From Axinella damicornis (lineage: Eukaryota > Porifera > Demospongiae > Axinellida > Axinellidae): a stretch of DNA of 64,000 bases. The stretch lies in NCBI GenBank assembly GCA_963931865.1, contig OZ007509.1, positions 2,123,554 to 2,187,553 of the forward strand, written 5' to 3'. The notes under the pieces are model-generated. The model was not told the origin of the DNA. It did no database searches and worked only from the letters and a program-made list of their open reading frames with translations. The translations under genes were made by a program, and so were the position numbers. Positions 23,301-31,977 of the stretch are shown here, in pieces. Every line of letters begins with the position of its first letter. The first letter of the stretch is position 1.

Positions 23301-26300
23301 CTGGGCATTAATTACCAGGGGGCAGCTGGGGGATGATCTGGGCATTACCAGGGGACAGCTGGGGGACGATCTGGGCATTAATTACCAGGGGGCAGCTGGG
23401 GGATGATCTGGGCATTACCAGGGGACAGCTGGGGGATGATCTGGGCATTAATTACCAGGGGGCAGCTGGGGGATGATCTGGGCATTTTGAGGCCTCTCCC
23501 ACGTTGTCTTCTGCGTCTGAGGGTGGGAGTAGTAGGTCCTGCCGTCAGCCGTCTTGTGCTCAAACCACACCTCAGTCTGGCTGCTGGGAGGGGGGAGGGA
23601 GATACCCTGTGGCGAGAGTAAGAGAGCAAGCTGATGACATCACACGAGAGTGGGGGATCGAGATCTGCCTATAGACCTTGAGGTAGTACGCCAGGCCATG
23701 GCGCTGCAAGTGTACATGTGGCCCGACCACACCCTCGCAAGTTATAGTCTGAGTTGCAAAGATTTCGGCTATGTTCATAGGCCCCATGTCGTCCTTGTGA
23801 ATTACAAAACTGGAGAAGCGAGCCAGAAGATCAACATTTCTAAGCATGACCCGATTCACAGCCTCGTCGTAATACAGGCAGCTATTGAGGAAGGGGGAGG
23901 GGCACATGGACGCAGGAGGGTGGGACCCCGGGTCTTTTCTCCATGCACTGCACATACAGTGCAACAGAGCAAGAGAGCAAAACTTTTGAAATGTCTCAGA
24001 TTTTACAATAAAGCCATCCTGTCATGTTATTTAGGCATAAAATGATGTATACCACTGTTAGCTGAATGAACACTGCTTACACAGCTAGGTTCCAGTTTCT
24101 TGGTATACCTGCCATACTTAAGAAACGCCACTGCAGATTTTCGTGACGTCACAGATTTCTGCCCAGAAGCGCTCTCATGAATTCTCGAAGCCATTTTCAA
24201 GTGAATCGCGCTAACTGTAAGTGCCGTGGCTGTACTTAATTATATAAACACCGATGACATCACAGAAGGTATGCCCGCCCATGACACGTCACTAAAATGG
24301 CTGCAAGTTTACAGTTTCCACTCAGAAGCGCTTTCATACATTCCAGGAAGGTTCTTGTCCCCGAAAAAGTACTTGAAGCAAAACTATAATCTATCTCAAA
24401 GGCATTTTTGCTGTTAACTCGCTTATCTCCAAGTTATGTGGCTATCCTATGCTAAACACTTTTGCTCCTAAAATAACAGTTTTTATGGGTTTTCCTGACA
24501 GTGCTTGGGATTGAAGCCTGTTGACTACCTTCCAAATAAACTTCAATGTGAAGGCAACTTTCATATAGCATCTGCACTCTTATCTTCTAGTAACAGGCTT
24601 ATGCCATGCTAAACACTTTTTCTGAATGTGGTGACTGTTGGCAGCCATATTGGTGAGGGGACATCACGTGACACTTAATTAACTTAGGGGAAGCATAACA
24701 AGTGATGTGTCTCTCCTTTTATGTACTTTGTAAACACATTTGATGTTTGTGTCAAGCACTACAGTTAAAAGTTTCTAAAATCAAAAGTTTTGCTCTCTTG
24801 CTCTGTTGCACTGTACATGTATCAAGATTAGGACCATGATTAAAAATCCACCTTCCTTTGGCGCAACTGTGCACTGAGCACGGAAGGAATACTAAAGTGG
24901 AGGTGTCAGTAATGACCACTCTGTCTCCATGGAGACAAGACGCTTCACCTGCGGTGGGCGCACTGGAGGGGGCATCCTCATCAGGGGCTGGGGGCCAGGG
25001 GGAACCTGCAGGGGGGAGAGTCGCAACTTGGGAAGTTCCAACTAGAAGACAATACGTTATTAGCTAACAACAGACAACAGGTCCATTGCAATGCAAGACG
25101 GGGTGAGGGGATGGGGAGGTGGGGTGGTCAGGCAGTCATCTGTAGACTCGCTGGTGAGGTATTACCCCACTCTATACTTGGTGCACTTTCTCTGAGGGAA
25201 GGAGAGTCTGGAAGGATTTTGCACGTGATCTATCACATGCAAAGGCAATAAATCACAGAATGCTCATCATGTTGTCAGTGTGTGACTAGTGTGTGAACTG
25301 TGAGAACAGGGAAATACAAGACCAAGAGGACAAGCTTATAATATTATGTATCCGGTGTGTGCTGTAGGTATCAGTGGTGGCTCTGTACCACATGCAAATC
25401 CAGTATTCCTTCAGGTCCTCTCCAAAGCTGCGGCACAAACTCTAGCCTGAGTAGGAGCCTACAGTACAGCCACGGTACAATTCCTGATGTGTGATGCACT
25501 TACATGCACGTGGTGCGGCATCCTTGGGCCGGGGGGAGGGAGCCTGGGGCCAGGGGGAGGGAGTCTAACAGGAGGCGGCATTCCTGGAGGATAAAGTCTC
25601 TCAGTGATCTCCAAGTAGCAACACACACATACATGTACAAGAACATGTGTACACACACATCACATGTATCAGCATGACCAGGAGCACATAGCGATCAGCG
25701 TCAACTCAACTGTAAGATTGGTACACATGCAATACCCACAGAAGTCTATACTCAGACTCAGTTCTCTCACCAAAATGCAAGGACAGTTTGTGTTATTGTG
25801 CACTCCTAAAAATAGCCCCTGAAGGGCAGCACCACAAACTCAGCAGTCATTGGTGATTTACATAATGGCTTTGGCTAGCTGGCTGGTTACAATACATCAT
25901 GCACACCAGTCCATTTCATGTATATTGCATACTGCACATGTACGACATCATTGTGACATCATTGTATGACATAATGGCATGACATCACAAAATGGTGGAC
26001 ACCTTGGTTTCTCAGAAAATATTGCATACTAAAACTGCTTTTGCCAACCACTTCCAACACCACACTTGGCAGTTATGGAACTCCTATATTTCACTGAACG
26101 AGGGGGAAAGGAAGGTCTACTGTAGTCTCATTCCCAGGCCCTTCCTATGGTCTGGGATCTGGGATTGACCCAAGGCAGGTCTTCTTGCACAAGCATGGTG
26201 AGTGTGAATACTGGTCACAGATTTGACAACGCTGACATGAGAAGCACAAGACAAAGAGGACTAGCATCTCCTACCATGAAGGGTTCATTGTGCATGTCAT

Positions 26301-27237
26301 TGAGAAGAGAGACTATCACATGACCCAACAGGGGCGGGAGGCAGGCACCTGGTTGCTGTGGAGGGCCACGAGGAGGAGGGATACCGGGCATACCCTGTGG
26401 GGGAAAGAGAGAGGGTGGGGTGGGGGGTGTGGCTCCAGGAGAACTGCCAGGGGGCATCAGTCTGAAGTGATAAAGAAGCCTCCAATGATAGAGATGGACA
26501 GAGAGATCAGCTGTTGACAGGAATGCTCCCATACAATGACAAGGTAGATACGAATTAGGCACAAAACAATGATCTGTTCCACAACAGACACTGTGGTACT
26601 AGATAATGACAGCACTGATGCTGGTGAGCTGTTGGTTTCGAGGTGTTTCACAGAAAATATGGAGTGGCCAATTAATTTACGTTTTGCAAGAAGTGGTTCA
26701 CCATGCAGGACCAAATGTCACCCAACTGGTCCGCCCTCTGGGACCTAAACATTCTGGTACTCCCATGAATAATGACATTATACAATATTGCAAGTAACGA
26801 TGCTACGCCTTGTAAGCAATGTTGCCTGCTAGACTGGAGGAAGATTGAAGAGCCACCAATCACAAAGCAGTGTGTGCAACAGCTCAGAAATCAAGTGCAT
26901 ATTACTGTGGGGATGAATTTACGGACGGGCAAACCTAGTCCAGGGGAAATATCAATATCTTCCATCAAAGCATAGATAAGGTAAGTCGGGGTAATTTCGG
27001 TCACGGTTTATTTCCGGTCACTTAGTAGAGAAGGGCTTCTCTATTCTAAAAGCTACGTTTTCAGCCAAAACTATGGTGCTGTGCAGATAGAGGCAACACT
27101 CAGCTATAAAATATCTGTCGGCAAAATCGAGACCTTGCATCCTTTGCGCGTATCTGCCTAAGTGACCAGAAATACCTGGTGACCGAAATTACCCGGACTT
27201 ACCTTACATTTACGTTCTATTATCTATGATCAAAGTT

Positions 27238-27274
<37 letters not shown>

Positions 27275-27481
27275 ATGATCCATGGACCAAATCAGTCTCT
27301 CATTTCAATGACAGTTCCTTTTGAAGCACACTGATACATTTTCGAGCTGCGAATTTAACTTCATGAGCATGCTCATTCTAGTCCAAATAACTCACCTGGT
27401 AGGGCCTGGGGTCTGGAGAAGCGGCTGGTCACCGCTCTGCATGGGAGAAACACCTGGTATCTGGACCTGCGTTGACGCCAT
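14370..27481 (-). CDS. TCERG1: TCERG1/CA150 transcription elongation regulator (3 WW, 6 FF)
   Basis: Eighteen exons join in phase to 1,016 codons plus stop: 27396-27481, 26349-26461, 25504-25583, 24949-25005, 23456-23606, 22518-22922, 21978-22186, 20140-20533, 19639-19898, 19081-19289, 18193-18364, 17556-17726, 16936-17106, 16572-16751, 15753-15836, 15511-15611, 14732-14792, 14370-14516. Domains: Pro-rich N terminus; WW1 ([17 protein letters not shown], about 125-150); WW2 ([20 protein letters not shown]); WW3 ([15 protein letters not shown]). Six FF domains follow from about 560 ([20 protein letters not shown], then [17 protein letters not shown] and others) to a [10 protein letters not shown] tail. 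The match to animal TCERG1 is close throughout. In animals this nuclear protein couples RNA polymerase II elongation to splicing: WW domains bind splicing factors and FF domains bind the phosphorylated polymerase tail. The 3' border of WW1 lies in a minisatellite. The first four exons are the least certain. Confidence 0.93.
14850..14917. mobile_element. TAGCC-family MITE, old copy
   Basis: Ends TAGCCACGTTCCCAGGCT and CCTGGGAACGAGGCTA within a TCERG1 intron. Flanks CTCCTAGAC and TTCCCAGAC agree at 7 of 9 positions, perhaps a decayed target duplication. Confidence 0.65.
15001..15503. mobile_element. TAGCC-family element inserted at a TCERG1 splice donor
   Basis: Terminal inverted repeats of about 65 bp (TAGCCTCGTACCCAGGCCTT ... 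and the complement ending GAGGCTA) surround two 63-bp direct repeats (15128-15190 and 15191-15253). A 9-bp target duplication TACCAACCT lies at 14992-15000 and 15504-15512. The right copy covers the 5' splice site of the exon 15511-15611, read on the minus strand as AG|GTTGGTA. Confidence 0.9.
16015..16275. repeat. 39-bp minisatellite built from a MITE end
   Basis: Six to seven copies of a 39-bp unit containing TAGCCTGGGAATGAGACCGG, alternating TCTTAG and TCTCAG variants, in a TCERG1 intron. The unit includes the outer sequence of the TAGCC element family. Confidence 0.9.
17108..17525. repeat. GTGTGATGTGTGGATGTGA minisatellite
   Basis: About 420 bp of imperfect GTGATGTGTGGATGT repeats fill almost the whole intron between TCERG1 exons 17556-17726 and 16936-17106. 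They run up to within a few bases of the acceptor for the exon starting at 17106. Confidence 0.9.
17942..18188. repeat. TCC/CATC-rich low-complexity tract
   Basis: Pyrimidine-rich plus strand with runs of CATC and CTCCC, directly after the donor of TCERG1 exon 18193-18364. No gene. Confidence 0.85.
18426..18860. repeat. dispersed repeat, copy 1
   Basis: About 430 bp nearly repeated at 58534-58964 in the same orientation (shared ATCTTGGGCTAGGAA start, AAACCATGGATTATAGCCTT, AATGTGCCATAATTGGTAG end). Non-coding, inside a TCERG1 intron. No terminal inverted repeats seen; class unknown. Confidence 0.85.
19290..19555. repeat. GGGA-rich purine tract
   Basis: About 260 bp of GGAGG/GGGA repeats. Read on the minus strand this is a long pyrimidine tract ending at the acceptor of TCERG1 exon 19081-19289. 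Confidence 0.85.
20725..21498. mobile_element. large TAGCC-family element carrying a nested SINE
   Basis: Terminal inverted repeats of about 90 bp (TAGCCTCGTTCCCAGTCCCA ... and its complement ending CGAGGCTA), flanked by the 9-bp repeat CACATGACA (20716-20724 and 21499-21507). The interior carries a tRNA-like SINE. Located in the TCERG1 intron between exons 20140-20533 and 21978-22186. Confidence 0.9.
20990..21342 (-). mobile_element. tRNA-derived SINE
   Basis: On the minus strand the element starts GGGGGCGACGGGTGGCC. It has an RNA polymerase III A box (TGGCCTAGTGGTTAAAG, 21314-21330) and B box (GAGTTCGAGTCCC, 21276-21288) at tRNA spacing, then about 250 bp of non-tRNA body containing GATGTAAAGCCGTCGGTCCC. 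The tRNA part would not fold as a working tRNA. Its left boundary is approximate. Confidence 0.8.
22315..22349. mobile_element. minimal 35-bp TAGCC palindrome
   Basis: TAGCCTTGTTCCCAGGC and its exact complement separated by one base. This is the shortest form of the family seen here, with no clear target duplication. Confidence 0.75.
22457..22475. repeat. G homopolymer (19)
   Basis: Run of 19 G in a TCERG1 intron. The length may be affected by sequencing. Confidence 0.8.
23172..23486. repeat. minisatellite containing the end of the WW1 exon and its donor
   Basis: About eight copies of a 32-36 bp unit (CAGGGGGCAGCTGGGGGATG, ATCTGGGCATTA). On the minus strand the unit reads as the last codons of TCERG1 exon 23456-23606 ([10 protein letters not shown]) followed by GGTAAT. 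Each copy thus repeats the exon end plus a potential splice donor. All lie downstream of the real exon. Confidence 0.9.
23955..24815. mobile_element. 860-bp element with about 36-bp inverted ends
   Basis: Left end TACAGTGCAACAGAGCAAGA followed by GAGCAAAACTTTTGA; the same sequence returns inverted at about 24780-24815. No coding frame of note. It lies in the TCERG1 intron between exons 23456-23606 and 24949-25005. Confidence 0.8.
26971..27228. mobile_element. MITE, CATAGATAA family with 7-bp target duplication
   Basis: Outer ends CATAGATAA / TTATCTATG, then a near-perfect inner inverted repeat (TAAGGTAAGTCGGGGTAATT, and its complement at 27180-27206). ATCAAAG flanks it on both sides (26964-26970 and 27229-27235). 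Confidence 0.85.
27241..27274. repeat. C homopolymer (34)
   Basis: Uninterrupted run of 34 C in the first TCERG1 intron, just after the MITE at 26971-27228. Confidence 0.85.
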
Positions 27482-27633
27482 TCTGCTGCTCAACTTTAGA
27501 GCGCACGTGATTGGGAGGGGTTAATAATTAATATATAATGCTAATACAGGAAGTACCCTACCCAAGCCTAGCCCTTGTTGTACACTCTGCAGAGACTGAC
27601 CTACTCCACCAGCACAAGCAGAAGAGAGCAGCC
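27482..27633. promoter_or_regulatory. divergent promoter region TCERG1 / hexokinase
   Basis: Only 152 bp separate the TCERG1 start codon (minus) from the hexokinase start codon (plus), so the 5' UTRs and core promoters must share this stretch. No TATA box stands out. It contains AATTAATATATAATGC and a TCTGCAGAGA palindrome. Confidence 0.65.
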
Positions 27634-30265
27634 ATGGGAACGACTGTGGTATGCAGTAGTAGGCTAGTCTAATGATAATTCAGTTGCAATAGTTTTGCCA
27701 ATCAATCATTGAGGCCTCCTGGGATCTAGTGATGCGCTGCATGCACAACCATCTTATGCAACAATGTCATGCAGCATGTAGTTTGTGAGCTCACAGCTGT
27801 GAAGGCGAACTCAACATGCTGGCCAGCAGAAGACCGTGCCATGTTGAGACCTCGTACATTCTAGGTGGAGATAACATTGGGTTCCCAATACCAATTTTGG
27901 GGTCATGCCATCAGTTTCATGCCACTCAAGATGGCAGCACATGATATAGTACCAACTCTTGCATGAGGAGAACCTTATTCCCAAGCCATGGAGGTGGTGG
28001 GGGTGGGCACTATTCCTTCCAGGTGATATCCACTGCAGGAGCCAGATATAGCCTCGTCCTCCCACCCTCCTGGAAGGATACTATATCTGACCCTCCATTG
28101 GCTATCAAACTGAACCTGCATCGAACCATTGTGCTGCCCAGCTGCGTACTTGCTCAAATGCATGATTCACATTGCATGCTAACTGACTGACACTCAACTA
28201 GCAAGTAGCAATACGTGGTGAAGCCAGACCCAAGGTGCATAAGCACAACGATCTTGTCTGAAAGTAGCCTCGTACCCAGGCCCGACCGCCCGGGCGGTCG
28301 GGCCTGCGTACGAGGCTAGTCTGAAAGTTATAGCAGGTTTTGTGCTCAAGGAATTTATGTGACGGGCCTGGTCTGAATCCTATACCGGGTTTCGAACCTC
28401 AAAGAATTCATATCAATATGCATGGTGATCATATTCCACACATACACATCACATGTATGTCCATCACATTGTGTGGTACATCATGCCTTCTCCAGGACGA
28501 GGTTGTAAAGGCATTTGACTTAACAAAGGAGGGGATGCAGGAGGTGGAGCTCCGGATCACGGCTGACTTTCAGAAAGGTCTGGAGAGGGAAGGGGACGAC
28601 GTGAAGATCAAGATGCTGGTCACGTACGTCCACTCTCTCCCGGACGGCTCTGAGCAGGGGAACTTCCTGGGACTTGATCTCGGGGGCAGCAACTTCAGGG
28701 TGCTCCTCATCAGTGAGTGGGAAGCTCTCTGTCCCTGTCAGTCATTTGCACATACACTGAGGTCCAGTGTGTAGTCTCCACAGGATACCTTACAGCTGGT
28801 GTGGCCGGAGTCATTTGAGTCTCCTCACATGTAGCAGTATCTCTTCTAGAAATTCAACAGCTTCTGAGAGATGTCTGTGAGCTTTGCCACTTGCAGCTAT
28901 GAACAGGACCAACCTCACCCATCTCTCTTGTTGACTGTAATATATTTTCGGCACCTTTCCTTCCAAAAAAATCCCGAGACAGTTTAAATTTGGGAATCCC
29001 CCTTGGCGATTATTTATCCCATCTGAGTAAAGTGATGCCGAATTTTTAGAGTGGACCTTCAGTGATGCTGTCAGCTAGTGAGTTGATCTGTATACCTCTA
29101 CCCTCATACTCACTCAGACTTGCAAGGCGGGAAAGTGGAGCAGAAGTTTGTAAAATGTGTGATTGACGATGAAACAAAGCAGTCTACCCAGGAGAGACTC
29201 TTTGACTTTATTGCCAAGTCTGTGGCCGACTTCATCAAGAAAGAGAACATCACTACCAAGCTTCCCCTCGGCTTCACATTTTCATTCCCTGTTCACCAGA
29301 CCAGCCTCGTCTCTGGTACACTCATCCGGTGGACAAAAGACTTCTCTGCCAGTGGTGCTGTTGGGAATGATGTCATCAAAATGCTCAGAGATGCCTTCGC
29401 AAGGAGAGGGGTCAGTTTGTTTGTGGTATATGTACATGTGTGTGTGATTGGTGGGGGGCAAGGGGAGCAGAGGAGGCCCAGTAGATTTGACATGGTTAAG
29501 TCACTCACTTCATTGTATTAGGACAAAAGGCAGACAACAATATGTACACACACTGCATAACTCGTGTCATAGGTGTATTTGCACACAAGTGCTTAGCCTC
29601 GTTCTAAGTCTCCCCCTGCGCAGCAACGAAAGGTTATTTTTCATTGCAATGCAAGGGGGAACCTAGGAACGAGGTTACACAAGTGTAATTCATGCAACTG
29701 TACGTACGTGTTCAACACCTCTGACCTGCATATCATTTAACAGAAGGCATACCTCACTATGCCACAAAAGTTAACATTTGATGTATAATGCACGGTACTT
29801 CTGATTACGTTCTTCTTGTCCTGCCCCTCTTCTGGTGACTAGGATGTAGAGGTGGACCTCGTGGGGCTCCTGAACGATACCACGGCAACGCAGCTGGCAA
29901 TTGGGTATGAAGACCACGACTGCCACGTCGGGCTCATCCTTGGCACTGGGACAAACGCCTGCTACATGGAGAACCTTGACGCTGTGAAGAAGTACACTGG
30001 AGACCGCTCCAAGTATTCCCGGGTCATTATCAACTGTGAGTGGGGGGCATTTGGAGATGATGGGGCTCTAGACCCCTGGCTGACCGAGTTTGATAAGGAG
30101 CTGGATAAGCATGTGCTCAACCCTAAACAACAAACGTGAGTATTGATGGTGATAAGTGTGTGTGTGTGTGTGTGTGTGCATGTGCGTGTGTGTGTGTGTG
30201 TGTGTGTGGTGTGTGTGCATGGTGTGTGTGTGTGTGTGTTTGCATGCGTGTGTGCGTGCATGTGT

Positions 30266-30296
<31 letters not shown>

Positions 30297-30757
30297 GGGG
30301 GGGGGAAGGCTACCATTTGAGTTGTATGTAGTAGGCTTCATTTTTGTTACAGTGCCTCTTCTCTCTTGTGCATCCTCCCCTCAGCTATGAGAAGATGATA
30401 TCGGGGAAGTACCTCGGAGAGATTGCTCGCCTTGCTCTGCAGAAGTTGGTCAAGGGTGGACAGCTCTTTGGGGGGAAGTCCTCGACCAAGTTTGATACAT
30501 TCGAAGCCTTTGAGAGCAAATATGTCTCGATCATTGAAGGAAGGTTTGTAGAGACGACCTGTGTGTTATGGATGGAGGAGTGACCCCAGCCCTGCTGCAG
30601 CCAGGGAACAATTAAGTCATTTCTGTGGTTATGCAAACCGGAAATACACACAAGGGCATTGAGAGTTGATCTTCTTTTTGAAAGTTGGCACCGTTCATTC
30701 ATCGTCTGCTGTATCATACACACATGCAATTTACACACAAACACAATCCCCCCCCCC

Positions 30758-30788
<31 letters not shown>

Positions 30789-31788
30789 ACACACACACAC
30801 GTTCACAGTGATGGAAAGGAATGTATGCGCATCCTAAAGGAAGACTTCGGCATTACTGCCTCCGACACAGACTGTGAGACAGTGAGGAGGGTGTGTGAGG
30901 CGGTCTCCACACGGGCAGCCCGACTGGCAGCAGCTGGAATTGTAGCTCTGGTCAGAAAGATCAAGAAACTGGAGAAGTGCACAGTGGCTGTCGATGGCTC
31001 TCTCTATAAGCTGCATCCAAAGTTCCGTGGAAGGTGTGGATGGATAGTTGTGAGTGTGGGAGGCTGAGAGAGTTGGGACAGTTAAACGTGGACAGCTTAC
31101 TATCATTCCATGCCCACATATTACTCAAAACAACGTGCTGTCTAGCAGGTGTCCAGGTTGCTAGCTACTATAGATCTAGTCTATCGAACTAGACCAATTT
31201 TCTCTTGCTCAGGAAGTTGGGGGTGGGGCGGCCTTCCCTCCGCCCCACCCCCAACTTCCTGAGCGAGAGAAAATTCGATAGACTACAGATCAGGCTCATG
31301 CAGCAATGCTGAAGTGTCTTCCTAGTCTAGCACCACTTGCTATGATATCTTTCTGCTCCATCAGCCTATACACAGAACCTTACACTATACATCATTATGG
31401 TTCGGATTATCTCAGGTGATTCAGTGGAAATGACAGTTGTTTATTAACATACTATGAGAGTATGATACTATACCTGTTACATGAGATGCCACTAGACGGC
31501 AGAGCCATCCTTGCAGCCCTAATATGGAGGCTTGATGCAGTGTGTAGGCACAGTATGAATGCACTGAGTAGACTGCACATAGCTACCTAGCTAGCCTATA
31601 GTCGAGGCTGTTGAGCTGCAGTGATGTAGCTGTTACTATCTGCCTCCTCTAGGATGCAAGGGGCAATGGATGAACTGGCTCCTGGTAACCACATTCTGAT
31701 GACTCCGTCTGAGGATGGCTCAGGGCGGGGGGCGGCCATTGTGGCAGCTGTTGCATCAAGACTGAGGGACGCGGGGGAATTCAAGTGA
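27634..31788 (+). CDS. hexokinase, single catalytic half (about 50 kDa)
   Basis: Seven exons (27634-27648, 28496-28712, 29118-29410, 29843-30135, 30385-30543, 30809-31033, 31653-31788) join in phase to 445 residues. The first coding exon is only 15 nt (MGTTV). Motifs: phosphate-1 loop DLGGSNFR (66-73), sugar-binding [10 protein letters not shown] (126-135), catalytic Asp in LLNDTTAT (D187), [10 protein letters not shown] (209-218), [14 protein letters not shown], and a C-terminal nucleotide motif [10 protein letters not shown]. It phosphorylates glucose and related hexoses with ATP, the first step of glycolysis. The length is that of one half of vertebrate hexokinase I, with no fused second half and no obvious N-terminal mitochondrial-binding helix. 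Two introns carry long microsatellites and G/C runs close to splice sites. A dead copy of the last exon lies at 39685-39812. Confidence 0.94.
28265..28318. mobile_element. TAGCC-family palindromic MITE
   Basis: 54-bp hairpin (TAGCCTCGTACCCAGGCC ... GCGTACGAGGCTA) in hexokinase intron 1. The flanking 9-bp repeat is GTCTGAAAG (28256-28264 and 28319-28327). Confidence 0.9.
29594..29677. mobile_element. TAGCC-family MITE
   Basis: Ends TAGCCTCGTTCTAAGTC and CTAGGAACGAGGTTA, with inner arms of CCCCCTGC/GCAAGGGGG type. Flanks CACAAGTGC and CACAAGTGT suggest a slightly decayed 9-bp target duplication. In the hexokinase intron 29411-29842. Confidence 0.75.
30157..30305. repeat. TG microsatellite ending in 26 G
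   Basis: (TG)n with CATG interruptions, then 30280-30305 all G. It begins about 20 bases after a hexokinase splice donor. Confidence 0.9.
30748..30800. repeat. C run (27) followed by AC microsatellite
   Basis: C run 30748-30774, then (AC)n to 30800, ending eight bases before the hexokinase exon at 30809. It takes the place of a normal pyrimidine tract. Confidence 0.9.
31178..31289. repeat. 112-bp inverted repeat in the last hexokinase intron
   Basis: The left arm contains TTTTCTCTTGCTCAGGAAGT followed by TGGGGGTGGGGCGG. The right arm is the near-exact complement, with an 8-base CCTTCCCT centre. The outer TCTATCGA/TCGATAGA pairs too. Possibly an old MITE of another family. Confidence 0.75.
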
Positions 31789-31977
31789 CCACAACCACAA
31801 ACTGCAGCTAGAAATTAATTTTAATTCCGAGTTTAGCCTAGCAAGAATTGTGTGATACAATGACATTGTAGTCCCTAGTTTTATTTCATTGGTATATTTT
31901 TGCCAGATTATGTTGAAGCAAATTCATGACTTTGGGGGGCAACCCCACACACCATTTGCACATCTCATGAGAAGAAA

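Noticed and set aside
23172..23486. CRISPR-like regular repeats
   Set aside because: Head-to-tail repeats without unique spacers in a eukaryotic intron; the same applies to 16015, 58064 and 63569.
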